From Parachitinimonas caeni (GTDB taxonomy: Bacteria; Pseudomonadota; Gammaproteobacteria; Burkholderiales; Chitinimonadaceae), in assembly GCF_030129945.1 (NCBI RefSeq), contig NZ_JARRAF010000027.1:1-60862 (forward strand): a DNA stretch of 60,862 bases, given 5' to 3'. Shown here in pieces: positions 7,176-14,036 of the stretch. The notes beneath the pieces were generated by a model. That model did not search any database. It was not told the DNA's origin and was given only the letters and a program-made list of their open reading frames with translations. The position numbers and the translations under genes were made by a program. Position 1 is the first letter of the stretch. Each line of letters opens with the position of its first letter.

Positions 7176-8558
7176 TCAGCCCCCATGCGCAGCCGCAAGG
7201 GGCCGGAACACTCCCACACCAAAATGCCGGCCCCGCCCGGCCAGCACCGGCCCTTGCACGGCAGCGGCAAAGCGGATGCGGGCATGAAAGCGCGGCACCT
7301 TGCTGGCAAAGGCCAGTGCCGACGGCGCCCCGGCAAATTCGCTATACGTGCTGACTTCGATCTGCTCCGGCGTGGGCAGGCCCGCCAATTGCAGCGACTG
7401 CGCAATGGCCGCCTGCCAGGCGGGCGCGTCGGCGCGGCGTGGCGGCCGGTCGAGAATCACCGGCGTCACCGTCGCCCAGTCGCGCGCAGCGGCAAACCAG
7501 GTGGCGGCCTGCAAGGCACGGGGCGTATTGCGCGGCGGGTCCAGTTGCAGCTGGCCGATGCGGCCGTCGGGCAGCACGATCTGCGACAGGTTCGCCAGCC
7601 CGGCCAGAATCTGTTGCCGCTCGGCGCCGCTGAGGCTCACCGGCAGCCCCAGGCCGATCCCCAGAATCATGCCGCTGGCGTGGCGGTGGCCGACATCGGC
7701 CAGCGGCAACCAGCACAGATGCGGCAAGTCGCAGTGGCCATGCAGGGCTGGCGGCGCGGCGTCGCCCAGCTGGCTCATCAGTGCCTTGCGCAGGCAGCGG
7801 GCCAGCGCCTGAGCCTGCGTCAACTCATAACGGGGACCAGCGTAGCGCAAGGCGATCATCTCAAATGCACTGGGCGCCACCGCCAGCTGCCCCCGCTGAC
7901 GATAACTATGCCAGCCCTCGCTTGCCGGCAGGGGCCGCCGCACCCTGGGCGCCGTGCGTTCGAACAGCTGGTCCAGCTCCGCCAGCCGCCCCGGCAGACA
8001 GACCCGCAGCTGCACCGGCCCGGCTGGGTCGGGGTGGTAGTGCGTGCTGCCGGCCACGGGCGGCACATGGTCGAGCACGCAGACCAGTGCCATCGAATGC
8101 GAGGTGCCAACATGGGTGACCCCGGCAGCGATGTCGTCCAGCACCTGCCGCAAATCCGGCGGCGGATTGGTCTGCCAGTAAAGGTGAATCACCGGCTCCC
8201 CCACCAGAACCACCTGCGGAAAGTAATGGGCCTGCCGCCAACGCAAGACCGGGTGTTCAAGCTGCACACCGGCACCTGCACCCTTGGTTTTCACCCAATC
8301 GGCCGGCGGCACATAGGTTTGTGGCGCGTCAGCAGTGCTGACCTGGGCCGGTGTTTGCAGGCCGGGCGCGCCTTGCGCTTCCAGCCACAGCAACGCCTGT
8401 CGCCGCTGCGCGCTCATGCCGGCTCCCGACCGATACGCCGCTGCCACCAAGGCCGAAAACACCCGTGAGGGATGCGGCGGCCACTCAGGCGTGGGCGAGC
8501 CCTCGCTTGTCGCCGCGAAGTAGCGGCCACCGGGAAAGGCAATCTGCAGCACGAACAT
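7176..8558 (-). CDS. csb2: Csb2, Cas5-Cas6-type RAMP fusion of type I-U CRISPR
   Basis: GSU0054 family. It is thought to cap the crRNA 5' handle (Cas5 part) and process pre-crRNA (Cas6-like part). The 460-aa product begins FVLQIAFPGGRYFAAT, followed by the family-typical EWPPHPSRVFSALVAA. The C-terminus carries a glycine-rich RAMP loop, AGRGRHFGVGVFRP. The ATG overlaps the csb1 stop by one base (TGATG), and the gene ends one base before the cas3 ATG, so csb1-csb2-cas3-cas8 form one tight operon. Upstream in-frame codons inside csb1 were rejected as the start. Confidence 0.92.
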   Translation of the reverse strand: MFVLQIAFPGGRYFAATSEGSPTPEWPPHPSRVFSALVAAAYRSGAGMSAQRRQALLWLEAQGAPGLQTPAQVSTADAPQTYVPPADWVKTKGAGAGVQLEHPVLRWRQAHYFPQVVLVGEPVIHLYWQTNPPPDLRQVLDDIAAGVTHVGTSHSMALVCVLDHVPPVAGSTHYHPDPAGPVQLRVCLPGRLAELDQLFERTAPRVRRPLPASEGWHSYRQRGQLAVAPSAFEMIALRYAGPRYELTQAQALARCLRKALMSQLGDAAPPALHGHCDLPHLCWLPLADVGHRHASGMILGIGLGLPVSLSGAERQQILAGLANLSQIVLPDGRIGQLQLDPPRNTPRALQAATWFAAARDWATVTPVILDRPPRRADAPAWQAAIAQSLQLAGLPTPEQIEVSTYSEFAGAPSALAFASKVPRFHARIRFAAAVQGPVLAGRGRHFGVGVFRPLAAAHGG

Positions 8559-9754
8559 CAATCGCCCTCCGCCTGCACGCCCATTTCCCGGCTGCGACGT
8601 ACCAGCTCGGTCATCTCGGGGTTGGCGAGCGCCCGGATCGGCTGCTGGCGCCACGCCAGCCCCTGCGCTTCGGCCGCCGCCCGTGCCGCCTGCAGCAAGG
8701 TCAGAGCAGCGGCGTGGTCCAGATCCAGCCAGTGGCGGTCCTGCAGGGTTCGGCCGATGACCTCGAATCGAGGCTCGCGCAGGGGTACCAGCTCACAGCC
8801 TGAGCGCAGATTAAAGCCCAGCTGCAACTGGGCCGAGAGCGTGTACAAACCCAGCGCCGCAATCGCCACCTGCCCGGCCAGATCGCGCTCGGGCCGGCAT
8901 TGGCCGGCGGCATCCGGAAAGCGCAGGCGGCGCAGACCGGTTACCGACAACACGCTGGTCTGGCGCGCCTCGGTAATGCAGACCGCTGGTCGGCCCTTGC
9001 TCAGCACATTGCCAAACCCCAGCTCGGCGGGGGTGAATTCCTTGGCCTTCTTGGGCGCTTTGTCCTTATCGAGCACAAAGGGCAAGGCCGGGTCGGCCGA
9101 TTCATAGCCCGGCCCGGCTGCCTTGCGGATGTCCATCGGATCAAACCGGATCGCCGGCACGCTCGATTTCTCGGCATCCAGCCCGATGATCTCGGTAGTG
9201 ATCAAACGCGGAATCTTCGCCACCAGCGGCCCGCCGCCCCGGTGGCTATCCCAGCCGCCCAGCAGCAACATCAGCGGCGCGTGGGTAAACAAGGCCGTCG
9301 CCCGCTCGGGTCGGGCATCCTGCAACGATTGGCCGACCGGCGTCGCCGGAAACGGCAGCCCATCGACCAGCGCGCTGCGCCAGGCCGCATCGTAGAGCCG
9401 GTGCGAGAGCTCCAGCACCGAGTATTGCTCGCAGCCGGAAGCCGTCTCGATGTGCAAATCCAGCGCCGGGTAGACAATCTCGCCGCGCCGGCTGGCGGCT
9501 TGAATTGCCATTTCTGCGCGGTTGGCCTCGCTCTGCACCGAACTCAAGCTCACAATCTGCCGCTCTCCCGCCGGCCCCTCAGTGCCATCGGCATTCAGCG
9601 CCCGCACAAAACCGCGCCGCAACACGATTTCGCCCTTGTCGTAAGTCGGCGGAAACACCAGCCCATCGCCACTCAAGGGCAGCAAGGGTAACTCCAGCCG
9701 GATAACGCTGGCGGTTTGTACAGCGGATTCGAGCTGCTGCAGATTTGGGGGCAT
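8558..9754 (-). CDS. csb1: Csb1, Cas7-type backbone protein of type I-U CRISPR
   Basis: GSU0053 family, expected to polymerise along the crRNA as the Cas7 backbone. 398 aa. The family hallmark appears near the middle: LLLGGWDSHRGGGP then AKIPRLITTEIIG. Near the N-terminus is FPPTYDKGEIVLRRGFV. The ATG at 9754 is preceded by AAGGGACAGGCC. It is the first gene of the operon, with a TTGAAT/TATAGT promoter 40-70 bp upstream. The CRISPR array starts about 435 bp away and is read in the opposite direction. Confidence 0.93.
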   Translation of the reverse strand: MPPNLQQLESAVQTASVIRLELPLLPLSGDGLVFPPTYDKGEIVLRRGFVRALNADGTEGPAGERQIVSLSSVQSEANRAEMAIQAASRRGEIVYPALDLHIETASGCEQYSVLELSHRLYDAAWRSALVDGLPFPATPVGQSLQDARPERATALFTHAPLMLLLGGWDSHRGGGPLVAKIPRLITTEIIGLDAEKSSVPAIRFDPMDIRKAAGPGYESADPALPFVLDKDKAPKKAKEFTPAELGFGNVLSKGRPAVCITEARQTSVLSVTGLRRLRFPDAAGQCRPERDLAGQVAIAALGLYTLSAQLQLGFNLRSGCELVPLREPRFEVIGRTLQDRHWLDLDHAAALTLLQAARAAAEAQGLAWRQQPIRALANPEMTELVRRSREMGVQAEGD

Positions 9755-9795
9755 GGCCTGTCCCTTGAGATTGGCTTGATGGAGGATTCACCCCT

Positions 9796-9823
9796 ACTAT
9801 AGAAAGGGAAGTTAAAGATTCAA
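9796..9823 (-). promoter_or_regulatory. Promoter of the cas operon
   Basis: On the minus strand TTGAAT (9823-9818), 16-bp spacer, TATAGT (9801-9796), about 42 bp before the csb1 ATG. Confidence 0.65.
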
Positions 9824-10189
9824 TTAAAACTCCAATAAACATAAAGATATCTCCGCTGTGTAGCGTGCTAAAGGCGGCTGCTTCACGATCTGTGGGCTAT
9901 CTTTCTGATGTTCTCGCTCTTGCGCCTGATGGGGAGTGACTTAGTTGAAGCATGTTGATTGGCGTTTTAGTGGATGGAATGCCGGCCCCCTCCGCTGCCA
10001 CGGCAGTGGCCCCGTACCCCTGCGCGAACCCCTATCGGTGAGAAATTCCCGACAGCTTCGCGCAACCAGCGCCAGCAAGGCTTGCCGGCGGTTTGAACCT
10101 AAACTCTGCTGCCAAACTGCTGACAGCCAAAGCCGGTTCGCGCAAACAGGGGGATTTATCCGGTCTTTTCAATAGCTTGGGAGAGAAGA
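9824..10189 (+). promoter_or_regulatory. Probable CRISPR leader region
   Basis: A 366-bp gene-free stretch between the cas promoter and the first repeat. The half next to csb1 is AT-rich; the half next to the array is GC-richer. It is called the leader because the repeats nearest it are intact while the far-end repeat (10692) is degenerate. I see no clear promoter in it. Confidence 0.5.
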
Positions 10190-10727
10190 GGATTTATCGC
10201 GGCGAAAGCCGCGACTTCGTTGAAGCCATAAGCCCGGCGACGAAAAGCGCATGGTCTATATGGATTTATCGCGGCAAAAGCCGCGACTTCGTTGAAGCTC
10301 GAACAGCTTGAGCGCCCCTTCCTGCGGCGGGATGGATTTATCGCGGCGAAAGCCGCGACTTCGTTGAAGCAAAATTGCTATTTGAGAATGCGCGTAGCAC
10401 ATGAGGATTTATCGCAGCGAAAGCTGCGACTTTGTTGAAGCGACTATTACTACCTTGCTTATGGAATTGGCGGAGGCGGACTTATCGCGGCGAAAGCCGC
10501 GACTTCGTTGAAGCTTTTCCGGCACCTGCGGCACCATGTTTGCTAGGGGGATTTATCGCGGCAAAAGCCGTGACTTCGTTGAAGCCCGACAGGGGCCTCG
10601 ATCCGCTTGGGAGCGATGCCGGATTTATCGCGGCAAAAGCCGCGACTTCGTTGAAGCTTTGAGGCTTAGCGAGTCTGCAAATTCGTGCGCTGGATTTATC
10701 GCGACAAAGCCGCGACTTCCTTGTAAC
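10190..10727 (+). CRISPR. CRISPR array, 8 repeats of about 37 bp and 7 spacers
   Basis: Repeats start at 10190, 10262, 10334, 10405, 10478, 10549, 10621 and 10692. Spacers are 34-36 bp. Each repeat begins GGATTTATCGCGGC and ends GACTTCGTTGAAGC. The middle folds as TCGCGGC-GAAA-GCCGCGA. The last repeat (10692) has a one-base deletion and a changed end, marking the leader-distal side, so transcription is taken as plus strand. Repeat 4 (10405) carries paired changes that keep the stem (GCAGC/GCTGC). Confidence 0.97.
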
Positions 10728-10826
10728 TCAAAGCGGTGCAAGCCAGGTGTTTGGCTGTTAACAACGTAAGAATGCCGGGTGAAGCTCTGCGGTCTGGCAA
10801 AGCGGCGCCCGGCAAAAGGAGGGGGT

Positions 10827-10949
10827 GGCGACAAGGAGGATGAAACGGTTTCGTGTCTTACCTGTTAAACGACAATCCGCTGTTCTGGATTGGCGGGATT
10901 TGAACCCGCATGGCGACCTTGCAAAGGTGTAGTTCCATCGGCATTCGCC
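10827..10949 (-). ncRNA. Bacterial Y RNA 1 with tRNA-like module
   Basis: On the minus strand the ends form the Ro60-binding stem GGCGA...TCGCC with the conserved GGCGAATG 5' side and TTGTCGCC 3' side. An upper stem GATGGAAC/GTTTCATC follows. Inside is a T-arm GCGGG-TTCAAAT-CCCGC, a 6-bp acceptor-like stem CAATCC/GGATTG closed by a short loop, and a reduced D-arm-like hairpin (GTC...GAC with GG in the loop). The 5' part also holds ACC-TTTGCAA-GGT, which looks like an anticodon arm with UGC. It is the last of four Y RNAs downstream of rsr and on the same strand. Confidence 0.88.
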
Positions 10950-11022
10950 GTAAAACAATGCCCGGTTTTATTCAGGCTTTAATTAAATAATAAATTGAGA
11001 AAACCCAAACCCCCAAAAGGGG

Positions 11023-11152
11023 TGGCGACAAAAAGGGTGAAACGTTTTTCCTGCTCTACCAACTGAGCTACGGTATCGATAATCTGATACCGGCGGGATT
11101 CGAACCCGCGACACGGGCATTAAATGTGCTGTAGTTCCACCTGCATTCGCCA
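11023..11152 (-). ncRNA. Bacterial Y RNA 2 with nearly complete permuted tRNA module (YrlA-like)
   Basis: The outer stem is GGCGA/TCGCC with GGCGAATG and TTGTCGCC; the upper stem is GGTGGAAC/GTTTCACC. The insert reads in the order of a tRNA 3' half followed by its 5' half. It has an anticodon-like arm GCA-CATTTAA-TGC, the T-arm GCGGG-TTCGAAT-CCCGC (11093-11109), a perfect 7-bp acceptor CGGTATC/GATACCG (11071-11077 with 11086-11092) closed by an 8-nt loop, and a canonical D-arm GCTC-AGTTGGTA-GAGC (11053-11068). This matches the tRNA mimicry known for YrlA RNAs. The flanking CCCC-TTTT-GGGG hairpin at about 11011-11022 may aid termination. Confidence 0.92.
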
Positions 11153-11193
11153 TAATCTGTGGCAAGGCAATCTGCAAATATACTAATAAGGGT

Positions 11194-11285
11194 GTGCGAC
11201 AAGATTGGTGAGTGGTCTCATGCTTGCGCACGGATTGGATTTGAACCAATTGATTTCCATAATGTACACCCACTTGCATTCGCAC
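11194..11285 (-). ncRNA. Bacterial Y RNA 3 with reduced tRNA-like module
   Basis: The outer stem is GTGCGA/TCGCAC with the conserved CGAATG and TTGTCGC sides. The upper stem GTGGGTG/CACTCAC differs from Y RNAs 1, 2 and 4 by compensating changes. The insert retains a T-arm ATTGG-TTCAAAT-CCAAT and a 5-bp stem CGTGC/GCATG capped by a GCAA tetraloop in place of the acceptor stem. No D-arm is left. Confidence 0.85.
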
Positions 11286-11305
11286 GGCCAACCCTATTGC
11301 CCTGT

Positions 11306-11369
11306 GGGGCGACAAAAGCCATGAAACTGCTTTCATCGTGGAGGATGTAGTTCCATTTACATTCGCCCC
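11306..11369 (-). ncRNA. Minimal bacterial Y RNA 4 without tRNA-like module
   Basis: The outer stem is GGGGCGA/TCGCCCC with a bulged C on the 3' side, as usual for the Ro60-binding helix. The conserved flanks are GCGAATG and TTTTGTCGCC. The upper stem is ATGGAAC/GTTTCAT, enclosing only about 22 nt. It is the Y RNA nearest to rsr, 260 bp past its stop codon. Confidence 0.85.
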
Positions 11370-11629
11370 GGCAATCGGTCAGCAACAACATTTAATCACA
11401 TATTTTCTTCTGTGTGAATCTATTTTCAAAATTATTTTTAAATAGTGCTTTATTGAAAGAGGGTAAGGTTTTAAATGCAACCCTGCCTGACCAAATAAAA
11501 TTTTATTCAGTCATCTCTCAAAGTTGGGTGAATAGCCCCTTATTTGCCTCGATAGTAATGACACAAACGGGGCGGTGGTTTGGCAGGTCTATTCAAGACC
11601 TGCCAAGGGGCAATCACTTCAACGGCAAT
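11370..11629. other. rsr to Y RNA spacer with 11-bp inverted repeat
   Basis: An AT-rich gap. It contains a perfect inverted repeat, TTGGCAGGTCT/AGACCTGCCAA, at 11579-11606, 25 bp past the rsr stop, without a T-run. It may be an RNA processing site or a weak terminator. A possible minus-strand promoter for the Y RNAs is TTGAAA near 11432 with an A/T-rich -10 about 17 bp on; this is weak. Confidence 0.4.
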
Positions 11630-13180
11630 CTACAGCGGCGTGGCTTCGATGGTATCGACCCAATGCCCCGCGCCGAAGCTGCCGGCTGCAAATTGGGCCA
11701 TCACATCGAATACCGAATCACCAAAGCCGCCGACATTCAGGATGTCGTGCCGCTCCTGTGCCTGCGTGGTGCCATAAGGCTGGATGTCGATGCACACCAG
11801 CTTGGCCTGCGGGTTGATGCGCTTCAGCAATTCCCACTGCCGCATGGTTTCGGTGGAACGGTGACGGCTGGCATCCACCCACGATTCGTTGTCCGAAATC
11901 ATGATCACGGTATCGACCTTGGCCCGCTCTTGTACCAACTGGGCCAGCGGCGCCGAGCAGTTGGTGCCACCGCCACCAATCTTGGCCAGCTTTTCAGCAT
12001 TGGTCATGACCGAGTCGCGACGGTTAAGGGCGATGTTCACCACCTTCACTTCGAACGGCATCACGCGGGTTTCGACATTCCGCCGCAAGATGGCCGCTGC
12101 CACCAGTGCTGCAACGTCGATGCACCGCACCTTGCTGGTCGAGCCTTGGCGGTGGCCGGTCACCGGGCTTTGCATCGAGCCGGACACATCCGGACATACC
12201 ACCACATTGCCTTCCAGCTGCGGCACGTTGATCAGGGCGGCGTCGAGCGCATCCTGCAGCGCTTCCCGCACGATGATCGGTACGTCTTCACCGGCCATCC
12301 GGTAAGCCGCCAGCAACTGGTAGGGGTAGACGCGGGCTTTGGCCACTGCCGCCGGGTCGGCCAGCTTCTGGGCGATCAGTTGTGGCATACCGGGCTCGCT
12401 GAATACGCCGTGGCGAGCCAGGGTGTTCAGGTTCATGCGCAGGGTTTGCCAGCTCATGCGCCGAGCCTGGTCGGCCCATTGCGCGGTGCTCAGGTTTTCG
12501 TTGCTCAAGAGCTGAAACGGCACGGCTGGTACGTCACCTGTGGTATCCGCCCGGAAAGCCAGCAGGCTTCGGGTGAGGGGTGGCAGGTGCTCGGCCTGAT
12601 ACGGCTTGCCCAGCAACCATGCAAAGAAGGCTTCCCGCCAGGCTTCGTTCGGCTTGGGGTGGACCATCTTCACCACATCGGCCAGCGAGGGGTCGTTGCC
12701 CACCGAAGCCTGCAGCAACTGGATTTCGGTCGCTTCATTCAGCCATTTCTGCACCAGCTTCTTGGGGCGCGTTCCCAACGATTTCCGCCCGGTGGCGCCG
12801 CTACGCATGATCTGCACAAAGTTGCGCAGCATCTTGCCGTTATCAATCGTCCGGCCGAATACGGTCGGCAGGCGTTCTGGAGCCTTGCTGCTGAGGACGG
12901 CGGTCAGCAAGGCTGGCATATCTTTCATGTAGCCGCGTTCACGGCAGTACACCGCAGTTTTGGCGATGTATTCGCCATCCAGTTTTGCGCACAGCGCCAG
13001 CACATCGGCCAATTGGGCGCGGGCGTCGGCATAGAACGTTTGGTTAAGGCAGCCGGTAATCGCCAGCTGTGCCAGCTGGTGCTTCGGCGACAACTGGAAT
13101 GCCGGTGCGCCGTGATGATTGCGGGCGTCGGTAACAGGTTGCTTGGCGAGCAAGGTATTAAATAATTGTGTGTTGGCCAT
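11630..13180 (-). CDS. rsr: Ro60-like RNA-binding protein Rsr (TROVE plus vWA)
   Basis: Ring-shaped RNA chaperone that binds Y RNAs on its outer surface and misfolded RNA ends in its cavity. In several bacteria it tethers PNPase or acts in rRNA and tRNA maturation and stress survival. 516 aa. The TROVE HEAT-repeat region covers about residues 25-315, followed by a von Willebrand A domain with an intact MIDAS, DVSGSM, at D331, and later GGGGTNCSAPL and ISDNESW. ATG 13180 is chosen because an upstream in-frame ATG (13234) lies at the -24 end of the sigma-54 promoter. The four downstream Y RNAs confirm the identity. No rtcA, rtcB or rtcR is in the window. Confidence 0.95.
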   Translation of the reverse strand: MANTQLFNTLLAKQPVTDARNHHGAPAFQLSPKHQLAQLAITGCLNQTFYADARAQLADVLALCAKLDGEYIAKTAVYCRERGYMKDMPALLTAVLSSKAPERLPTVFGRTIDNGKMLRNFVQIMRSGATGRKSLGTRPKKLVQKWLNEATEIQLLQASVGNDPSLADVVKMVHPKPNEAWREAFFAWLLGKPYQAEHLPPLTRSLLAFRADTTGDVPAVPFQLLSNENLSTAQWADQARRMSWQTLRMNLNTLARHGVFSEPGMPQLIAQKLADPAAVAKARVYPYQLLAAYRMAGEDVPIIVREALQDALDAALINVPQLEGNVVVCPDVSGSMQSPVTGHRQGSTSKVRCIDVAALVAAAILRRNVETRVMPFEVKVVNIALNRRDSVMTNAEKLAKIGGGGTNCSAPLAQLVQERAKVDTVIMISDNESWVDASRHRSTETMRQWELLKRINPQAKLVCIDIQPYGTTQAQERHDILNVGGFGDSVFDVMAQFAAGSFGAGHWVDTIEATPL

Positions 13181-13217
13181 TTGGCATCTCGCTTGTCTTG
13201 ATTCGTGGCGACTACAT

Positions 13218-13233
13218 TGCAAGCCCTGTGCCA
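13218..13233 (-). promoter_or_regulatory. Sigma-54 promoter of rsr
   Basis: On the minus strand TGGCACAGGGCTTGCA: TGGCAC, N5, TTGC, with GG and GC exactly 10 bases apart. It ends 37 bp before the rsr ATG. The 70 bp upstream are very AT-rich, as expected for IHF bending. In enterobacteria the rsr-Y RNA-rtcBA operon is driven by sigma-54 with RtcR, so similar control is likely here. Confidence 0.85.
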
Positions 13234-13661
13234 AACGGCTGAATACAGCTTGATTGTTTTGTTAATGTATTGATATTTATGGAAAAAATATTTATCTGCT
13301 AATGTGGTGGCCGGGGGGTGCCGCATTGGGCGGTAGTTTGAAATGCCTAAATTTATATATGGATTTATCTGTAAAGATATAGTCAGGATAAAGCTGGCGT
13401 AGCTTGATCGCAGCGCTGGGAGAGGGCTGGTCTGGCCAGCCGCCACAAGGCACTTGGCAGAAACTGGTAGTCGTGGCATTAAGGTGTATATAGATTTGTG
13501 GTAAATGCCTTTGCGGGCATTTTTCTTCCCTTTTCGATGTCTATTCAGACAGGTAGCGTTTGTTACGCGCCTGTTAACCACATCAAACCTTATGTGTTCT
13601 GCGCCCGCGCAAGCGTGGTGTTGGGCAGTTTTCAATCTGGCATAGGAGCCTGGTTTTTCAG
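13234..13661. other. AT-rich regulatory gap upstream of rsr
   Basis: 430 bp without a supported gene. The rsr-proximal part (13250-13400) is AT-rich and could hold activator and IHF sites. The remainder leads into the small plus-strand ORF at 13662. No clear activator palindrome could be picked by eye. Confidence 0.35.
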
Positions 13662-13874
13662 ATGGATACTTGGGAAGCCCGAATTCGCGCGAGCCTGGAA
13701 GCCGAACGAGATGCATGGCTGGCCAGAAGGCGCCAACAAAAGACCGAGAGTGATTCACGCCGTGCCCAGCTGGCAGCAAAGCGCGAGGCCAGAGAAATTA
13801 TCCTGGCAGAAGCGGCTAAACGCGGCTTGACGGAGCAGGATTTGATTGAGGCGCTGGCTGCGCAGCAGGCGTAG
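13662..13874 (+). CDS. Small charged helical protein (70 aa), unknown
   Basis: I do not recognise it. The sequence is almost wholly helical and rich in Arg, Glu, Ala and Gln (for example EARIRASLEAERDAWLARRR), ending LTEQDLIEALAAQQA. It suggests a short coiled coil or nucleic-acid-associated protein. GGAG lies about 13 bases before the ATG, which is rather far. A clear terminator 60 bp downstream supports transcription. Confidence 0.5.
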   Translation: MDTWEARIRASLEAERDAWLARRRQQKTESDSRRAQLAAKREAREIILAEAAKRGLTEQDLIEALAAQQA

Positions 13875-13933
13875 TTTGGTTGTCAGAACCTCTTGGCGCG
13901 CTGCCGGGAGCGTTTTGCAAGACGCAGAAATGA

Positions 13934-13959
13934 AAAACGACACCGCTTGGTGTCGTTTT
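13934..13959. terminator. Bidirectional terminator
   Basis: AAAACGACACC-GCTT-GGTGTCGTTTT with a T-run on the plus strand and an A-run before it, so it can serve both the ORF ending at 13874 and the minus-strand gene ending at 14037. Confidence 0.85.
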
Positions 13960-14036
13960 CTTTTGAGCCTGGATGCCGGCGGTTTACCAATGGTTGCCAC
14001 CCCTGCCTGCCGGCAATCCTGACAGTCAGGTGACGA

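Noticed and set aside
10150-10161. Extra CRISPR repeat (GGGATTTATCC) before the array
   Set aside because: Only about ten bases match the repeat start and the hairpin does not follow. Probably chance or leader sequence.
10432-10662. Repetitive ORF with YRGESRDFVEA-like units
   Set aside because: It is the translation of CRISPR repeats, not a repeat protein.
11041-11110. Partial tRNA gene (D-arm and T-arm motifs)
   Set aside because: The halves are in the wrong order for a normal tRNA and lie inside the Y RNA outer helix, so they are the tRNA-like module of Y RNA 2.
11414-13165. 583-aa open frame on the plus strand
   Set aside because: Exactly antisense to rsr, which has clear TROVE and MIDAS motifs. 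The plus-strand frame has no recognisable domain and arises from GC-biased third positions.
13181-13234. Upstream ATG extension of rsr
   Set aside because: It would place the start codon at the edge of the sigma-54 promoter. The conserved protein begins at MANTQLF (13180).
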